Counted from the first letter of the stretch, positions 34,164 to 46,059 are shown. The stretch: DNA of 64,000 bases from Epiperipatus broadwayi (GCA_028023455.1 JAQFVV010012536.1:1816001-1880000); one strand, 5' to 3'. The notes: generated from the letters alone by a model not told the origin. Numbers and translations are program-made.

Positions 34164-34614
34164 TCTTATATATATATGTTCTTATACAAATTATTGAGTA
34201 TTATAAATAAAATGTCCATTAATTAGAACAAAATTGTAATCATAATAAAAATAATAAAATATAACGGTAATAAATTATTATAAACAGTCTTTCAATCTGC
34301 AGAAGTACTTTCCGTTAATTTCTTAAACCTGTCTCAACTGCTATTAAATTCAAAAAGCAAAGCGGAAACAAACGTCATCAATTCAAATCCCGTGAATGCG
34401 TATTTTAATGTTAGCCGCTTGTCTATTTATTAAATGCATTTTATTCCTATTTGTAAAAATTGCCTCTTTAATTTTTCTTTTATTGTGGTTTCTCTCTTCA
34501 TGAAGAATTTTGACACTTTCAGTATCAAATTTAAATTTATATTTACATGTTTTTTCATGATCAAAGAAAACGGAAGCAGTCATTATTGAATATATAAGTC
34601 ATAATACATTGTAA

Positions 34615-34985
34615 TATGCAATGTATAAGTGTATTCACATATGCTAATTATGTATACATACACATATTGTTTTAAATTGGGAAAACTGCTTCAGAAATGT
34701 TTAAAATGATTCAAACAGTACATAAAAGAGAAGTCATGTATTTCAATATTTTTTTCAAAACTGGTTTACTATATTTCATGATGGCAAGGAGAGTATTGAA
34801 GGTGATCTTTAAAGGTATAAAACACATTTGCATTTCATGTCATAACTGATGATTCAGAACCTTAACATTTCTGTGGTGAATAGACAAATTATGTCAGTAT
34901 GTAACGTGTGTTAATTAAAGAGTATAGACAACTTCTTCACTGAGACACACGATGTGTATCCCATTGCTATAGTATATGCCATCAC
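34615..34985. repeat. Repeat family R4, partial copy
   Basis: Contains TTTAAAATGATTCAAAC, TTGCATTTCATGTCATAACTG, TGATTCAGAACCTTAACATTT and the terminus CTTCTTCACTGAGACACAC. It is non-coding. Confidence 0.5.
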
Positions 34986-36049
34986 ATATTTCAGTAATGC
35001 AATATATGTATATTTAGGTAGATGAAAGTGCTAAACAGATCACTATAAATCAAATGATTGTTTTCAGCCTCCATAGAGTAAGATATAAATCAAAACTTAT
35101 CAGAATTGCTAACATCTGAGGTTTAAGTTATTTTTTCATTTAACTCTTATCTTCTAGTTAAAAATAAGTAAATAGCTATCTACCACTTAATACTGAATGT
35201 CTATGTGTATTGGATTTGTCCTCACTATTTAAGCCTGATTAAAACTAAAAAAATAGAGTTACTTGATCCATATTCGAATTTAAGATATTTGAGAATGACA
35301 GGAAGATGACATAAACACCATTCCTTGAGTTTTCCAAATGTCTTATGTATAATATTATATACCTATTAAAATCATACAAAGATGAGACCGGTCGGCAATA
35401 ATATGGAAAAAGTGGGTCTAAGTCAATAATGTGGAAAATGCTGTTAATACACAGTGAGATCGATAATGGTGAAAGAAATGCCACTACTATTTCTCACTTG
35501 AATTGCAATTTAGTATGCACACAAGTTTCATATATTTGCACATAGGGTAAAACTATTCTGTACTTTGATAATAGATTCGTTTTTAATAAAATAAGAGTTA
35601 TTCAATAATATGTATATTCTTAGTCTTATTCTATTTTGTAAATAAAAATCTTTGCAAATAAACTGTTTATTACTGTAAGAACTAATTAAGAATAACTCAA
35701 TCTTTGTTTTAAAATTAAGGATAACAATTTAAATACAAAGTTGATTAATAATATATCTCAGTATTATATAAAATAAGAAAAATAAGTGCGTGGATGTAAA
35801 GGGTGTTTATGCATTTTAAGATGCGACAATATAAAAGGGATTTCATGTACATTATCTTATCCAGTACTTTTATATTTCAGATAGCATTAATACAATAATG
35901 GTGTATTTAATCCACATAGATTTTATGTGTAAGCTAATATCTCAAATTTGACTTTTATGTCGCGAATATGCAGTGATGATGTTTCTTTAATAGCAACAAG
36001 AGAAATATTTAAAAAATTAACAATTACTTTATTACTCAATATAAAATAA
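34986..36049. other. Non-coding AT-rich stretch
   Basis: I see no gene, SINE or foldback structure here. Confidence 0.45.
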
Positions 36050-36059
36050 ATGATAAAAA

Positions 36060-36356
<297 letters not shown>

Positions 36357-36451
36357 TATATAAAATATCTAAGAAATATTACTATTTGTTTCCTAGATCT
36401 AATGTGAACTTGGGATGTAAAAAATATGTTATCAGACATAACATTAAATAG

Positions 36452-37195
36452 GAATATGTTCTTATTATTTCAAAATAGTCCTCAATTTAAATACTGGAGG
36501 ATAATAATTACCATCATCATAGAAGATGTTTTATAGCCGTTTTTAATTAATTTGTTTCATTAACTAATCAATTATTAATCAACCTTATTTAATAATGTTG
36601 GAGAAGATTTCACTTTTTTAAGAGAAGCAAATACAAATCTTTGCTCAGCAGATCTAGATGATATTTACCACATCGGGCTTATTTATTTTGCCTCAAGATC
36701 TTTTACCTAAATCAATGCAGGCTTAAATATTAGGATTGCTACTCTACTAACAAAATATAACTAGATCATTAGGCTGCCTTGTTACATACTATATAACAGT
36801 GAAAAGCTAATACTAACACTTAAGACTGATACATAAAATATTCCTTACCGATTTACTCATCTACACAAGGGTGATTAACTCCTCTTAACTTTGAGATTGA
36901 AATTTAAGAACTCATAAAGCATAATATTTGCAATATAGCAGTTTTATATAAATTCGATGATTACTTACATTTGTATAACCTAAACCTAAGGGAAACAATA
37001 TTTAATCCCATTCGATATGAATAATACTAATATTAAATAAAATATTACTTATACATGGCGTAATAATATCTGAGAAAACTTCATTACATTAATAACAACT
37101 ATAATATTAACTAACAAAGAAAGAAGGGATTATGAGAAAATATATTAAAATAATCCATTTGGTTTATTGCATAATTAATTTCATTTTTGTATTAT
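36452..37195. other. Non-coding AT-rich stretch
   Basis: I see no gene or repeat family. Confidence 0.45.
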
Positions 37196-37199
37196 CATT

Positions 37200-37643
37200 C
37201 TTTCTGGAAGCATCATCAACAACCATTATTAATCCATTGCAGCATGAAGGTCTCTCCAAGTTCAATCCATTTCCTCCGATCTTTAGCTTCTCTTCTCCAC
37301 ATCATCCCTGCACACTTTCTTATTTCATACATCCATCTCACATGTGGTCTCTTTCTGGTCTTTTACAATCTCTTGGAATCCAGTTTAAGATTTCAATTGT
37401 CCATCTATCATCATCTCTTCTAGTAATATGTCCAGCCCAACTCCACTTCAGTCTTTTAATTTTTTCAATGTCAGTAACACCTGTTTGTTCTCTTACCCAT
37501 ATATTGCGTTTTCGATCTCTTCTTGTTACTCCCAACATGCATCTCTCCATACTTCTTTGAGTGGTACGAAGTCTCTGTATTGCTCTTCTATTAAGTGTCC
37601 CAGTATCAGGTCCATAAGCAGCATAAAGAGTAATAAATTCCAT
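37200..37643 (-). pseudogene. RTE-like LINE reverse transcriptase, C-terminal fragment with frameshift
   Basis: A 101-codon frame (37338-37643) holds the region after the reverse transcriptase palm: AYGPDTGTLN, TTQRSMERCMLGVTRRDRKRN, TGVTDIEKIKRLKW, SWAGHITRRDDDRW. It breaks at KRPERDHM. The next part continues in another frame (37200-37340): RWMYEIRKCAG, then MMWRREAKDRRKW and IELGETF. Comparison with the copy at 61485-61640, which reads CKRPRKRP through the same point, shows one base was lost here. This C-terminal region is typical of RTE-class endonuclease/reverse-transcriptase proteins of invertebrates. The 5' portion of the element is absent. Confidence 0.8.
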
Positions 37644-38490
37644 TTAACATACTTGTTAATCTAATATAGTCTATATTTTACACATCCGTTTGATTGCTTA
37701 TAACTTGGCGGTTTATTATATCTCCTATTTCCTTTGAGAATTCACAATTCAAGAATGGCATTTAAATATTTAGCTTTATAATTCACCATCCTTTGAATAT
37801 TATTTAAATATTTAGCATAGATAATTCTTAATGCATTTCTTTAAGCACTGTATATAAATCGGTAGTTTTATTCCACTTTATTCCGTGCAGCTATTTAATT
37901 CATTTGAACAGATGGTGTAATTTTATCCAAAAAATTAGAGGTCATTACTTTTTTAATTTGAGATATAAAATTAATCCATTCATTTAAAGAACTTTATTCC
38001 ATGATGTCAGTAATTCTGATCGTATCTTTGATGAAACAAATAGTTTATATACCAAAGCTATTTTCGTTACTTTTATAATCAAAATTCATTTCTCCAAGGC
38101 AAGTTTGTAGAGAAATATTTGAGTTGAAAAATTATTGTTTAAAGTTTTTTCTTATGTAATTAAAAATGAGACAATTCCTAACATTGAGATGTATATACAT
38201 CCTTTCTTTTAATGAAGAAAATAATTATTTTCCTATATCTCTTGAAAAATAAAACATCAGCAATTTATTTGAAATTAATAAATATAATTTTCTACAATAT
38301 ATCAGTTATTTCCCATTATTTTCAATTGAAAAAATCCAATGATTTATTGTTGAAGTAATAAGACAGTATTTCATAAGTCAATTTGTCCATTTTCCCACTA
38401 ACAGTTAACTGTAATAAATGAGATTTCTTGAAATAAAGAATTAATTAATGGTGGTTTTTTGGTTTATCCATTGTTTTTTTTTTTGTTTAT

Positions 38491-38560
38491 GTGTTAAAGC
38501 GTCGGCCAGGAAGTGAACCCTGGGACAACTGCTTGTAAGGTGACTGTGCTACCTTACAAG
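38491..38560 (-). repeat. tRNA-derived SINE family 1, truncated
   Basis: Minus strand keeps CCTTACAAGCAGTTGTCCC, GGGTTCACTTCCTGGCCGACGC and the A-rich tail (38471-38484 as T). The first 15-20 bases (A-box start) are missing. It sits just upstream of the Penelope-like reading frame. Confidence 0.65.
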
Positions 38561-38584
38561 CAAGATAGAGACATCTGTATATAA

Positions 38585-39322
38585 AAAAGTAATGTAGATA
38601 GCAATATAACTAATTGGCATTCAAATATAGATGTTAAATATAAAATATGTAATATAAATTCAAGAATATATAGAGCTTGAAATTATTGCTCAGATAAGGA
38701 AGATTATAGAAGACAGATAGAATTAATAATTAAAGAGTTTAGGGATAATGAATATCCAGAAAAAGTTATGGAAGAAAATATAAGAAAATTGGAAGAGAAA
38801 TTAAACACAAGTAATGGGATAGTAAGTAGAAAAAATCAAATAGATAAAAATAAATGCATAGGTATTAAAACTTATAACAACAGTATTGTAAAAAGTATGA
38901 ATAGAATAATTATTAAAATTAACAAAAAGTTTAATAATGTTATAAAATTTAAGATAGTGAATAAAAGAAGGAAGAATATACTTAATATATTAGATAATAA
39001 GTATGTAAGAAAAGTAGAAAAAAACATAAATGGTGTATATAAAATTGAATGCAAATCATGTAAAAGTAAAAATATAAAAACTAATTATGTGGGAGAAACA
39101 AAGAACTCAATTTATACCAGGTTAATTCAACATAAATATGATAAGAGATCACCTATTTATTTGCATTCGTTAGAAGCAGGTCATAGGTTTGAAAAAGATT
39201 GTATAAAAATGATTAATTACACAAATAAGAGTAGGGATAGGAAAATTAAAGAAGCAATCTTGATTAAGAGTATAAAACCAAGTCTTAATCGAGATTTCAG
39301 GGTAAGAACAATAATTTTATAA
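38585..39322 (+). CDS. Penelope-like element, C-terminal part with GIY-YIG endonuclease
   Basis: A 184-residue frame from ATG 38768 to 39322 contains a complete GIY-YIG nuclease. GVY at residues 89-91, CxxC at 95-98, YVG at 107-109, arginine 118, histidines 122, 133 and 139, glutamate 162 in KEAILIK, asparagine 174 in LNRD. The insertion with CxxC between GIY and YIG is typical of Penelope-like elements, whose nuclease follows the reverse transcriptase. The same frame extends upstream to 38585 with the expected linker (NWHSN, ICNINSRIYRA, NYCSDKEDYRRQIE) and one TGA where family members have a tryptophan or tyrosine (about 38670). The reverse transcriptase domain is missing upstream, so this is a 5'-truncated copy. 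The nuclease itself looks undamaged. The ATG is simply the first after the stop. Confidence 0.85.
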
Positions 39323-39846
39323 ACAATTGTTAGTCATAATTAGAATTTGAAAAGGTTAAAAGAAAATAGTTAAAGAAAATGACAATAGAGGGAGAGTTAA
39401 ACAAATACAAATTTTGAATTTTTTTTGCCAGTTGGGTTTTGGTAATAGAATCAACAAGAAGTAAGTAATTTTTTGTAATAAAAAATAATTTGCAATGTGG
39501 GTAAAGTTAATTGATAGAAATATTTAATAAAAATAAGACAAGATTAGAAGTTGATTTTATAATATAAGAAAAATGATAATAATATGCATTAAATAGTAAA
39601 ATAAATGATAAAGTTATAATTATTATATTAAATAATATTTTAAAAAATAAAATAAAGTGATATAAAATAAATTAATATAAAATATTGATAAAATTATTTA
39701 AAAAATATGGTAATAAAATGGGAAATGATTGTTTATAAAGATTATATTTAAAATGTATAATTCTTTTTGTTTATATTGTGTATTCATTATGTATATATAT
39801 ATGTGGATAAGTGTAATAATTGTATAATTATATATTTGAATATTGT
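39323..39846 (+). other. 3' untranslated part of Penelope-like element
   Basis: AT-rich sequence between the nuclease stop and the terminal ribozyme-like motif. No reading frame. I assign it to the element by position only. Confidence 0.5.
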
Positions 39847-39885
39847 AGTTCTGATGATGACTGCAGGACAGCCGAAACTGTTAGT
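39847..39885 (+). ncRNA. Hammerhead-like motif at the Penelope-like 3' end
   Basis: AGTT, CTGATGA (39851-39857), stem II CTG/CAG inside TGACTGC..GACAGCC, GAAAC (39874-39878), then TGTTAGTG. Penelope-like elements are known to carry type I hammerheads in their terminal repeats, which fits the place. Stem II has an extra T at its base and a weak lower part, and the triplet/stem I return is not well formed in this copy, so I rate it a degenerate or variant motif. The same module appears twice at 49781-49893. Confidence 0.5.
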
Positions 39886-39965
39886 GTAATACAAATAATA
39901 CAAATAAAAGTATTGATAAAGTGTCTAAGAAGGTGTAAATGGTATATGTTAAAAATATTATACAA
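39886..39965 (+). repeat. Penelope-like terminal sequence
   Basis: AAATAAAAGTATTGATAAAGTG and AAGGTGTAAATGGTAT after the motif recur in both arms of 49735-49965, showing this end is shared between copies. Confidence 0.65.
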
Positions 39966-40284
39966 ATATAACCAACTCTTAAGTTAATAATTTATATTTT
40001 ATTATATTTGTAATGAATTATGAATTTGCTGTTCAAATCCAATAACTTTAAGCTTAAAATCTAATTTATTTCAATGTGGTGATGTTGATTCTATTGCTGT
40101 AAGGGCATTTACATGTATTACCCATATGAATCAAATGAATAGTGAAAGATATTTGTTTACATTTTACTTGTAATTTTGCATTGAATTATTTCCCTTATCT
40201 ACAATTAATTTTTTAATGTTGAACTTTTCAAACATCTTTAGTAATAGTACTTGCATTACTATTACAAAGAAATCAAGTCATATG

Positions 40285-40395
40285 TCACTCACTGAGGAAG
40301 CCAGTAGCAAAAACTAGTCTAGGGTTGGGGATATTCTGCAAAGCTTGTTAAGAGCTTATTTGTAAGCTCTATATATAACATTTGTATTACTATAT
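40285..40395 (+). repeat. Repeat family C copy
   Basis: CTGAGGA (40292-40298), GAAGCCAGTAGCA, then AAAAC in place of GAAAC, TAGTC, GGGTTGGGGATATTCTGC, TTGTTAAGAG and TATATAACATTTGTA. The ribozyme core is inactivated by one change. Confidence 0.65.
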
Positions 40396-40535
40396 AAAAT
40401 AATGATTCAAATGGTATTATTCACCTCTCTTCTTCAGATGTTGCTGGCCTGATCAATGATAGTGCATTCTTAGGATCGAATCTTGGATCTCTAGATTTGT
40501 GAATATCAAATTTAAGATGATGCTGTAATCAGTTG

Positions 40536-40750
40536 ATCCTTGACAGAATTAGTCTAGTGGATTAGAGAATCGCCAAAGTCCCAAGTTTGATTTTAATGCC
40601 GGTACTATCGTTAATCATACCACCAACACATCAAGAAAAGAGGAGAATAATACCATACAAAACATTGTGTTATATACTAATCTATGTGTTATTACTAATA
40701 GTTGTATGGATTTGGAATGTTTGCAGTTTGAATTTGTAAATGCATTTATT
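40536..40750 (+). repeat. SINE-like repeat family 2
   Basis: A tRNA-like head (AGTCTAGTGGATTAGAGAATC as A-box region, CCAAGTTTGATTTTAATGCC as B-box region) is followed by a body shared with 49420-49650: GAGAATAATACC, AAAACATTGTG, TACTAATCTATGTG, TTATTACTAATAGTTG, TATGGATTTGGAATGTTTG. The two copies are clearly homologous along about 200 bases. I treat it as a tRNA-headed SINE distinct from family 1. Confidence 0.65.
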
Positions 40751-40797
40751 TAACAATTAATTGTAATTATAATTTTTTATTAAACGCCCATTATTAT

Positions 40798-40990
40798 ATT
40801 AAGTAATAATTTACTAAGGCTATAACCTTAGAAATAAGCATCTGAAAAGTATGAAGGTAGGGACCTCTATAGGTCTTAAAACACAAGCTTACACTTCATA
40901 GCGTAAGCTTGTGTTTTAAAACCTATAGAGGTCCCTACCTTCGTATTTTTCAGATGCTTATTTCTAAGGTTATAGCCTTAGTAAATTATT
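40798..40990. repeat. Near-perfect palindrome (foldback element)
   Basis: Arms of about 90 bases read AAGTAATAATTTACTAAGGCT.. from the left and the same from the right, through AACCTTAGAAATAAGCATCTG, GGTAGGGACCTCTATAGG and AACACAAGCTTAC, separated by a short loop near 40895. The arm sequence is the terminal part of the 275-bp repeat at 21420-22052. Confidence 0.85.
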
Positions 40991-41128
40991 ACTTAACAAT
41001 TAATTGTAAATGACGGGAAAAACACAACATATTATTACAAATAGTGAGAAACTTTTTAAAAAAGCATTTTGCGGTGACATGGTTTTCATGGAAATACATT
41101 TATATTATATTTATCTCAAATACATTCT

Positions 41129-41205
41129 AGCATTGGTGGCCGAGTGGTTAGCACAGCTGCCTTACAAGCAGTTGTACCAGGTTCGCTTCCTGGTTGACGC
41201 TTTGA
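41129..41205 (+). repeat. tRNA-derived SINE family 1
   Basis: GCATTGGTGGCCGAGTGGTTAG with a good A-box, anticodon arm GCTGC/GCAGT with loop CTTACAA, B-box GGTTCGCTTCC, end GACGCTTTGAC, then A/T tail. This is the copy closest to a real tRNA (tRNA-like cloverleaf without a long variable arm). The downstream tail and the multicopy state argue for a SINE rather than a functional tRNA. Confidence 0.75.
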
Positions 41206-41586
41206 CGTATTAAAAAATAAACTCTAAAGATGTGCAGTATTACTTGTTGTTATGAGAAGATGTGAGTTATAAGAGAATACAAATGGCACCTGTTGAAATC
41301 TCTCTTTTAAAAAATTTCTTTAGAAGTTAATAAACAGTATTACAAGTTGACAGAACAGAATTTGTATCTCAAAAGAGGTAGATGTGAATATTTTGGGTTT
41401 TGATAATTGGTTTTGTCACCATGACCTCAATTTTAGGGGTTTTGTTTCCTGAAAGTAGAAGAATAAGGCATCTGCTAATTATAAGGCTGATTTTATCCTA
41501 GCAGTTCTTGATTTCTGCATCTTTGTTGCATAATAGGTTTATTAATGCTTATGATGTATTCACAATAAATTGTATTAAGAGGGTGG

Positions 41587-41795
41587 CAAATCATCACATG
41601 ATCACCACTTCCTATGAGCAAATTATCACATGATCACCACTTCCTCTGTGTACACAAGCTTTTAATACAGTATTCAAATAGTGCCACTCAATGCAAGCCT
41701 TAGTAATCAATGAATTTTATGCAACAACATTCTTATATCTATTAATTACAAAGGCTTGCACTGAGTGGCACTATTGTATGGAAAGTTGAAACTGA
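41587..41795. repeat. Foldback repeat family D copy
   Basis: Repeated outer end CATCACATGATCACCACTTCC (twice, at 41593 and 41631), CAAATAGTGCCACTCAATGC and its inverse GCACTGAGTGGCACTATTG (41759-41777). The internal ribozyme module is deleted. Confidence 0.65.
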
Positions 41796-42639
41796 TGGTG
41801 GCAAATCATGACAAATCATATTCCATTGATGATCAAGTATTCCCATTTGATTATGCTATTTTATTATCTCTTTATGATAGAAAATTATAACATTTATACA
41901 TAGACACAGTAAATTGCGAATAAAAACCAAGTTTTTAGTAATGCATCAGATTTTGTTTAGAATATTACAGCTTGTCTGGGTAAAATGCACCCTTGCTCCA
42001 AATGCTGACCTTGTTGAAATTTTCTAATCATATATATTCCTGATAAAATATTTTTAAAAGTTTGCAAACAATTTGAACAAAAACTTAGTGTAAAATTTAA
42101 ATGTTTAATTTTACATGTAATATTGATGCTAACAATATCTAATAGTATTCCTTGTAATTTAAAATTACATGATTCATTAAACGTATGAAATTTCATTCAA
42201 CATTTCCAAAATATTCCATTGCATATTACTAGCTGAAAATTAAATGGAAAATATTCAAATCACCCTCTTAAATATTATAATTTTCAACAACGCCCTCTGT
42301 GAACAAATATTTAAGTCTGGATTTTAAACTGCTGAGTTAAAAGGATTCTATTGGGTCCACTGTTTGATGTTCAGACTTTACATTTATTCATAGAGGATGT
42401 TATTGAATTATCATGTTTGAGAGAGTGATTTGAATATAACGTTTTCAAAATATAAAATTCACCTCATTATTACATTTGATTTTATGCATCTTGACTAAAT
42501 AAATAGGAACATATTTTTTCTGATGTCATCACTATACTCATAGTAATGAAAATGAAGGCAAACAAAAATTAGTAACTCTGAACTACAGCAACAACTAGAT
42601 ATAAAAATAAAACATAGAGGGAAAAAATAAAAAATGCTT

Positions 42640-43195
42640 TAATCACATGATCACCATTTCATATACATACATTTGCTATTTGTAAAAGTGCCAAACTCTC
42701 CGTACAGTAGTGCCACCAAGTGCAAGCCTTTGTAATCAATGGATGCAGGAAGATTTGTGCATAAAATCCATATCCAGTGCCTACTCATCCAATATTTTCA
42801 AACTATTTTCTAGCTTGTGGCTTTCATCAGTGAGGAGTCTTGGATTTGAGAGCACTGCACCTAGATCTTAGACTCATACAACATCTCTAGACTAGTTTGT
42901 AGCTTGTGGTTTTCATCAGTAAGAGGTGCAGTGCTTTCAAATCCAACACTCCTCACTGATGAAAGCCACAAGCTAGACACTAGTCTGGGGGATCTAAATG
43001 CAGTGCTCCCAAATCCATGACTTTCTCATCTGGGGGATCTAGGTGCAGTGCTCTCAAATCCAAGACTCCTCATTGATGAAAGCCACATGCTAGAAACTAG
43101 ATAGGGATTTTATGCATAAGCCTTCCTTTATCCTTTGATTACAAAGACTCACACTTGATGGCACTACTGTATGGAGAGTTTGACACTCTTATGCA
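42640..43195. repeat. Foldback repeat family D, long composite copy
   Basis: Bounded by AAACTCTCCGTACAGTAGTG (42695) and CACTACTGTATGGAGAGTTT (43161-43180). Inside are four ribozyme-derived modules: minus near 42805-42840 and 42885-42925, plus near 42952-42990 and 43060-43100. All have lost at least one invariant base (for example CAAAC, GACAC, TTGATGA). The modules face each other, as in a folded-back dimer. Confidence 0.7.
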
Positions 43196-43199
43196 ATGC

Positions 43200-44129
43200 T
43201 TTAATATGTAATAAATTAAAATGCAGAGAAAAAATAAGAATACTATAAAATCTGAAGAAAAAAAATTTTTTTTAATGCATTTATATAAATAAAAACACTT
43301 TTTTTTCAATTTTTTTTTTTTTTTTAAGAATATTTTGAAATTTGCAGTGACAAAGTATGGCCACCATCGATTTTAATATTCAAAAGTTACTATTTTTTTT
43401 TATTACAGTTATTGATCTTTAAACAAGTTAATATACTTTTTTGACCATAGTTATTGATCTAATGTTAAGAAAACAATCAATGAAACATTTATAAGATGTA
43501 GAAATAGTACACATCTGCTTTATATAAAATCATTATATTTAAAAAATAATAATATTAACTATAAAAAAATTACTAACATGTAATTTGTTTCTATATATAA
43601 AAAAAAGTATAGTCATAAGTAAGTGGTTTCACACATGAAACATTATTAGGTAAAGTTAACAACAGAGAATTTGTATCAATTTTATGGATTCATATATAGT
43701 TTTAAAGATAGCATATACTATATTAAAGAGAGTTTTGAAAATATGTTTATTAAATAAAATCCAATATTTAAAATGTAAGAAAATAAATTATACTTAATAT
43801 ATATATATATATCTATCTTTATTATTGAAAATTTATTATTCTGAAGCAATTAACTTATTTAAGAGTTCTTTTAATATTAAGGGTGGATGGGAATTGAATG
43901 GATTTGTGGGTAGTTTTTAATGTTATATATATTGTGTGGTTTTGTAGTTCTTTACACTTGAGAAGTCTGCTTGTAGCAGTGAAACCTTTGGTTGTGTTTT
44001 AATATTATTTTTATGCTGGTCTGGTTTAATTTTGGATTTGGGGTAGTTTTGATATTATATATATATATATAAATGATATATTTTGCAGGTTCATCCATGT
44101 ATGATTTTTTATTATAAATATATCAAACA
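43200..44129. other. Non-coding AT-rich stretch
   Basis: Contains poly-A/T runs (43256-43325), (AT)n at about 43800 and 44060, and no gene. Confidence 0.5.
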
Positions 44130-44500
44130 AGCACTTTTCAACTATCCACACTATCTCATATCACCGATACACATGATCACACACATGTAGAAAAGATCAA
44201 TAATCAGGAATATACATATTTCAGGCGAACCAGCACTCATCAGTTGGTCCAGTATGAAGATTTGCTATGAATATAAACTGAGCTCTGATTATATATATGT
44301 ATGAGAGATGATAATCTGGACCAACTGATGAGAGCTGGTTCAGCACGAAATACATATATTGGTGATTATTTGTCTTTTCTACACATGTGTGATCATGTGT
44401 ATCAGTGATATGAAATAGTGTGGATAGTTGAAAGATACTAAAAAAATCTGAGTTCAAATCCCCTATATTTACAATTAGGCTCCAGGTATATGAAGATTAC
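44130..44500. repeat. Family B foldback copy
   Basis: Inverted arms: ACACTATCTCATATCACCGATACAC..ACATGTAGAAAAGA (from 44148) and its reverse (44380-44425), enclosing two facing ribozyme modules. The minus module (TCATCAG 44237-44243) has a damaged stem II; the plus module is intact apart from one stem II mismatch. After the arm comes GAGTTCAAATCCC (44449-44461), a sequence resembling a pol III B box, also present in the 54705 and 62630 copies. Confidence 0.7.
44320..44363 (+). ncRNA. Type I hammerhead ribozyme motif (family B)
   Basis: ACCAA (44320-44324), CTGATGA (44325-44331), stem II GAGCTG/CAGCAC with a single A.A mismatch and GTT loop, GAAA (44347-44350), stem III ATA-CA-TAT, triplet ATA ending 44358, return TTGGT (44359-44363). 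Stem III loop bases differ from other copies (CA, CG, CC) while its paired bases are kept. Confidence 0.65.
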
Positions 44501-44765
44501 CTGTACTTCAAATATATAAATATATATATATATATATATAGCAAGCTTAATATAGGGAAGTATGCCATGTACTTTCGACTACTTAATCATATTAGTCATA
44601 ATCGTGGTAGTGATGTTGAAAAGAAAATGCCACAATTTTATTTTCACTGCCAATGCAATGATTATGTCTACTTTGATTAAATAGACAAAAGTGCAATAGA
44701 CATCTTTTGCTAATTCTACAATATAAAGCTTCTCTAATACGGTTGGTTATATGTATATTTTGTTT

Positions 44766-45150
44766 AAACAAGGCAAAACTCTCCATTACAGTAGTGCCAC
44801 CCTGTGCCAACCAGAGTAATCAATGGATTCCAGAAGCATTGTGCATAAAATCCCTATCTAATGCATATTCATCCAATATCACCAGACTGGTTTCTGGCTT
44901 GTAGCCATTGTCACTGAGGAGCCTAGGATCCTCACTGATGATGGCCAAGATCTGGGTGCAGTGCTCTTAGATCCAAGGCTCCCTATCTAATGACTACTCA
45001 TCCAATATCCCCAGAAACTAGTCTAGGTATATTGGATGAGTAGGCATTAGATAGGGTTTTTATGCACAAGCCTTCTGGAATCCATTGATTACTCTGGTTG
45101 CCACAGCATGGATGGAGAGTTTTGCCCTGTTTAATAACAATTATGCACTA
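44766..45150. repeat. Foldback repeat family D, long copy
   Basis: Ends AAACTCTCCATTACAGTAGTG (44776) and ATGGATGGAGAGTTTTG (45107-45123), with CAATTATGCACTAGTATAAG as the outer right end. Interior modules around 44865-44950 and 45000-45050 are broken halves (GTGACAA instead of CTGATGA in one, core split in others). Confidence 0.65.
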
Positions 45151-45164
45151 GTATAAGAGATGAA

Positions 45165-45890
45165 GCATGCTAAACATTGGTTTATAACAGTGTTAAAGTT
45201 GTACTAATAGAAAAAAACATATAAAATTGGAAAAAATAAAATAAAAGTCAGAAACTATTCAGATTAACATGGTTTTTAAAAAAAAAATTTCTTCCAACTA
45301 GCAGGAAGATTGCATATATCATAAAATTTATTGGTACAATTTGGTGTTTTAAGTAATTCAATGGCTTCTTTGATGCAGTGGAAGAGTGTAACATCTGGAT
45401 AAGAAACTGATATTAGGGAAATCAATATTGTGACCTGGATCCATAACATATAGTGAGAGTACTGTTGATGAACAAATCAAAACAAAGCAAAACTCTCCAT
45501 ACAGTAGTGCCATTTTGTGCCAACAAGAGCAATCAATGGATGCCAGAAGGCTTGTGCTAGTATGAGATAGTGATCATATGATATTTAGTACTGATGATGA
45601 TAAGTATTTTTAACTGTATTAGCATATTCATCTTTTCTAGTACTGATGCAACAATTGCTCATAGCTACATATGTAAGATTAGATAAAGCACTGAGATATG
45701 TAAAAGACCAAATTAACAAATATGATCACACATGCAAACTTTCTCCTATTTGGAAGAATTTTTTTTAAAAAAACACATTAATCTGAATACTTTCTGGTTT
45801 TTTTTTTCAATTCTATATACTGTTTTTTTTCTATTAGTGGAACTTTAACATTGTTATAAATCAATATTTATAGCACCTCTACCACCAACT
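45165..45890. repeat. 0.7-kb inverted-repeat element
   Basis: Left arm (45178-45330: TTTATAACAGTGTTAAAGTT, ACTAATAGAAAAAAACAT, AACTATTCAGATTAACAT, TCTTCCAACTAGCAGGAA) is matched in reverse at 45735-45870. About 400 bases lie between, including a nested family D fragment (45482-45590). It is non-coding; superfamily unassigned. Confidence 0.7.
45482..45590. repeat. Foldback repeat family D, short nested copy
   Basis: AAAACTCTCCATACAGTAG, GAGCAATCAATGGATGCCAG, GTGCTAGTATGAGATAGTG; similar deletion form to 18655-18760. Confidence 0.55.
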
Positions 45891-46059
45891 GTATATCACC
45901 CAGATAATGTCTTGTATGATCAAGCTAAAACATCATTATATTTATAATAAAAATCATACATAGATGAACCTGAAAATCATATTTATATCTGTAACCCATG
46001 GAAATCTTTATATTAATGTATATATAATATAAGGTTTTTAATGAATGTTTAGATATTAA

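Noticed and set aside
37132-37664. Plus-strand frames of 142, 78 and 78 codons
   Set aside because: Antisense shadows of the RTE-like fragment, which has recognisable protein motifs on the minus strand.
41129-41205. Functional tRNA gene
   Set aside because: Cloverleaf-like, but multicopy with changing anticodon, fused to an A/T-rich tail, and other copies have target duplications; SINE fits better.
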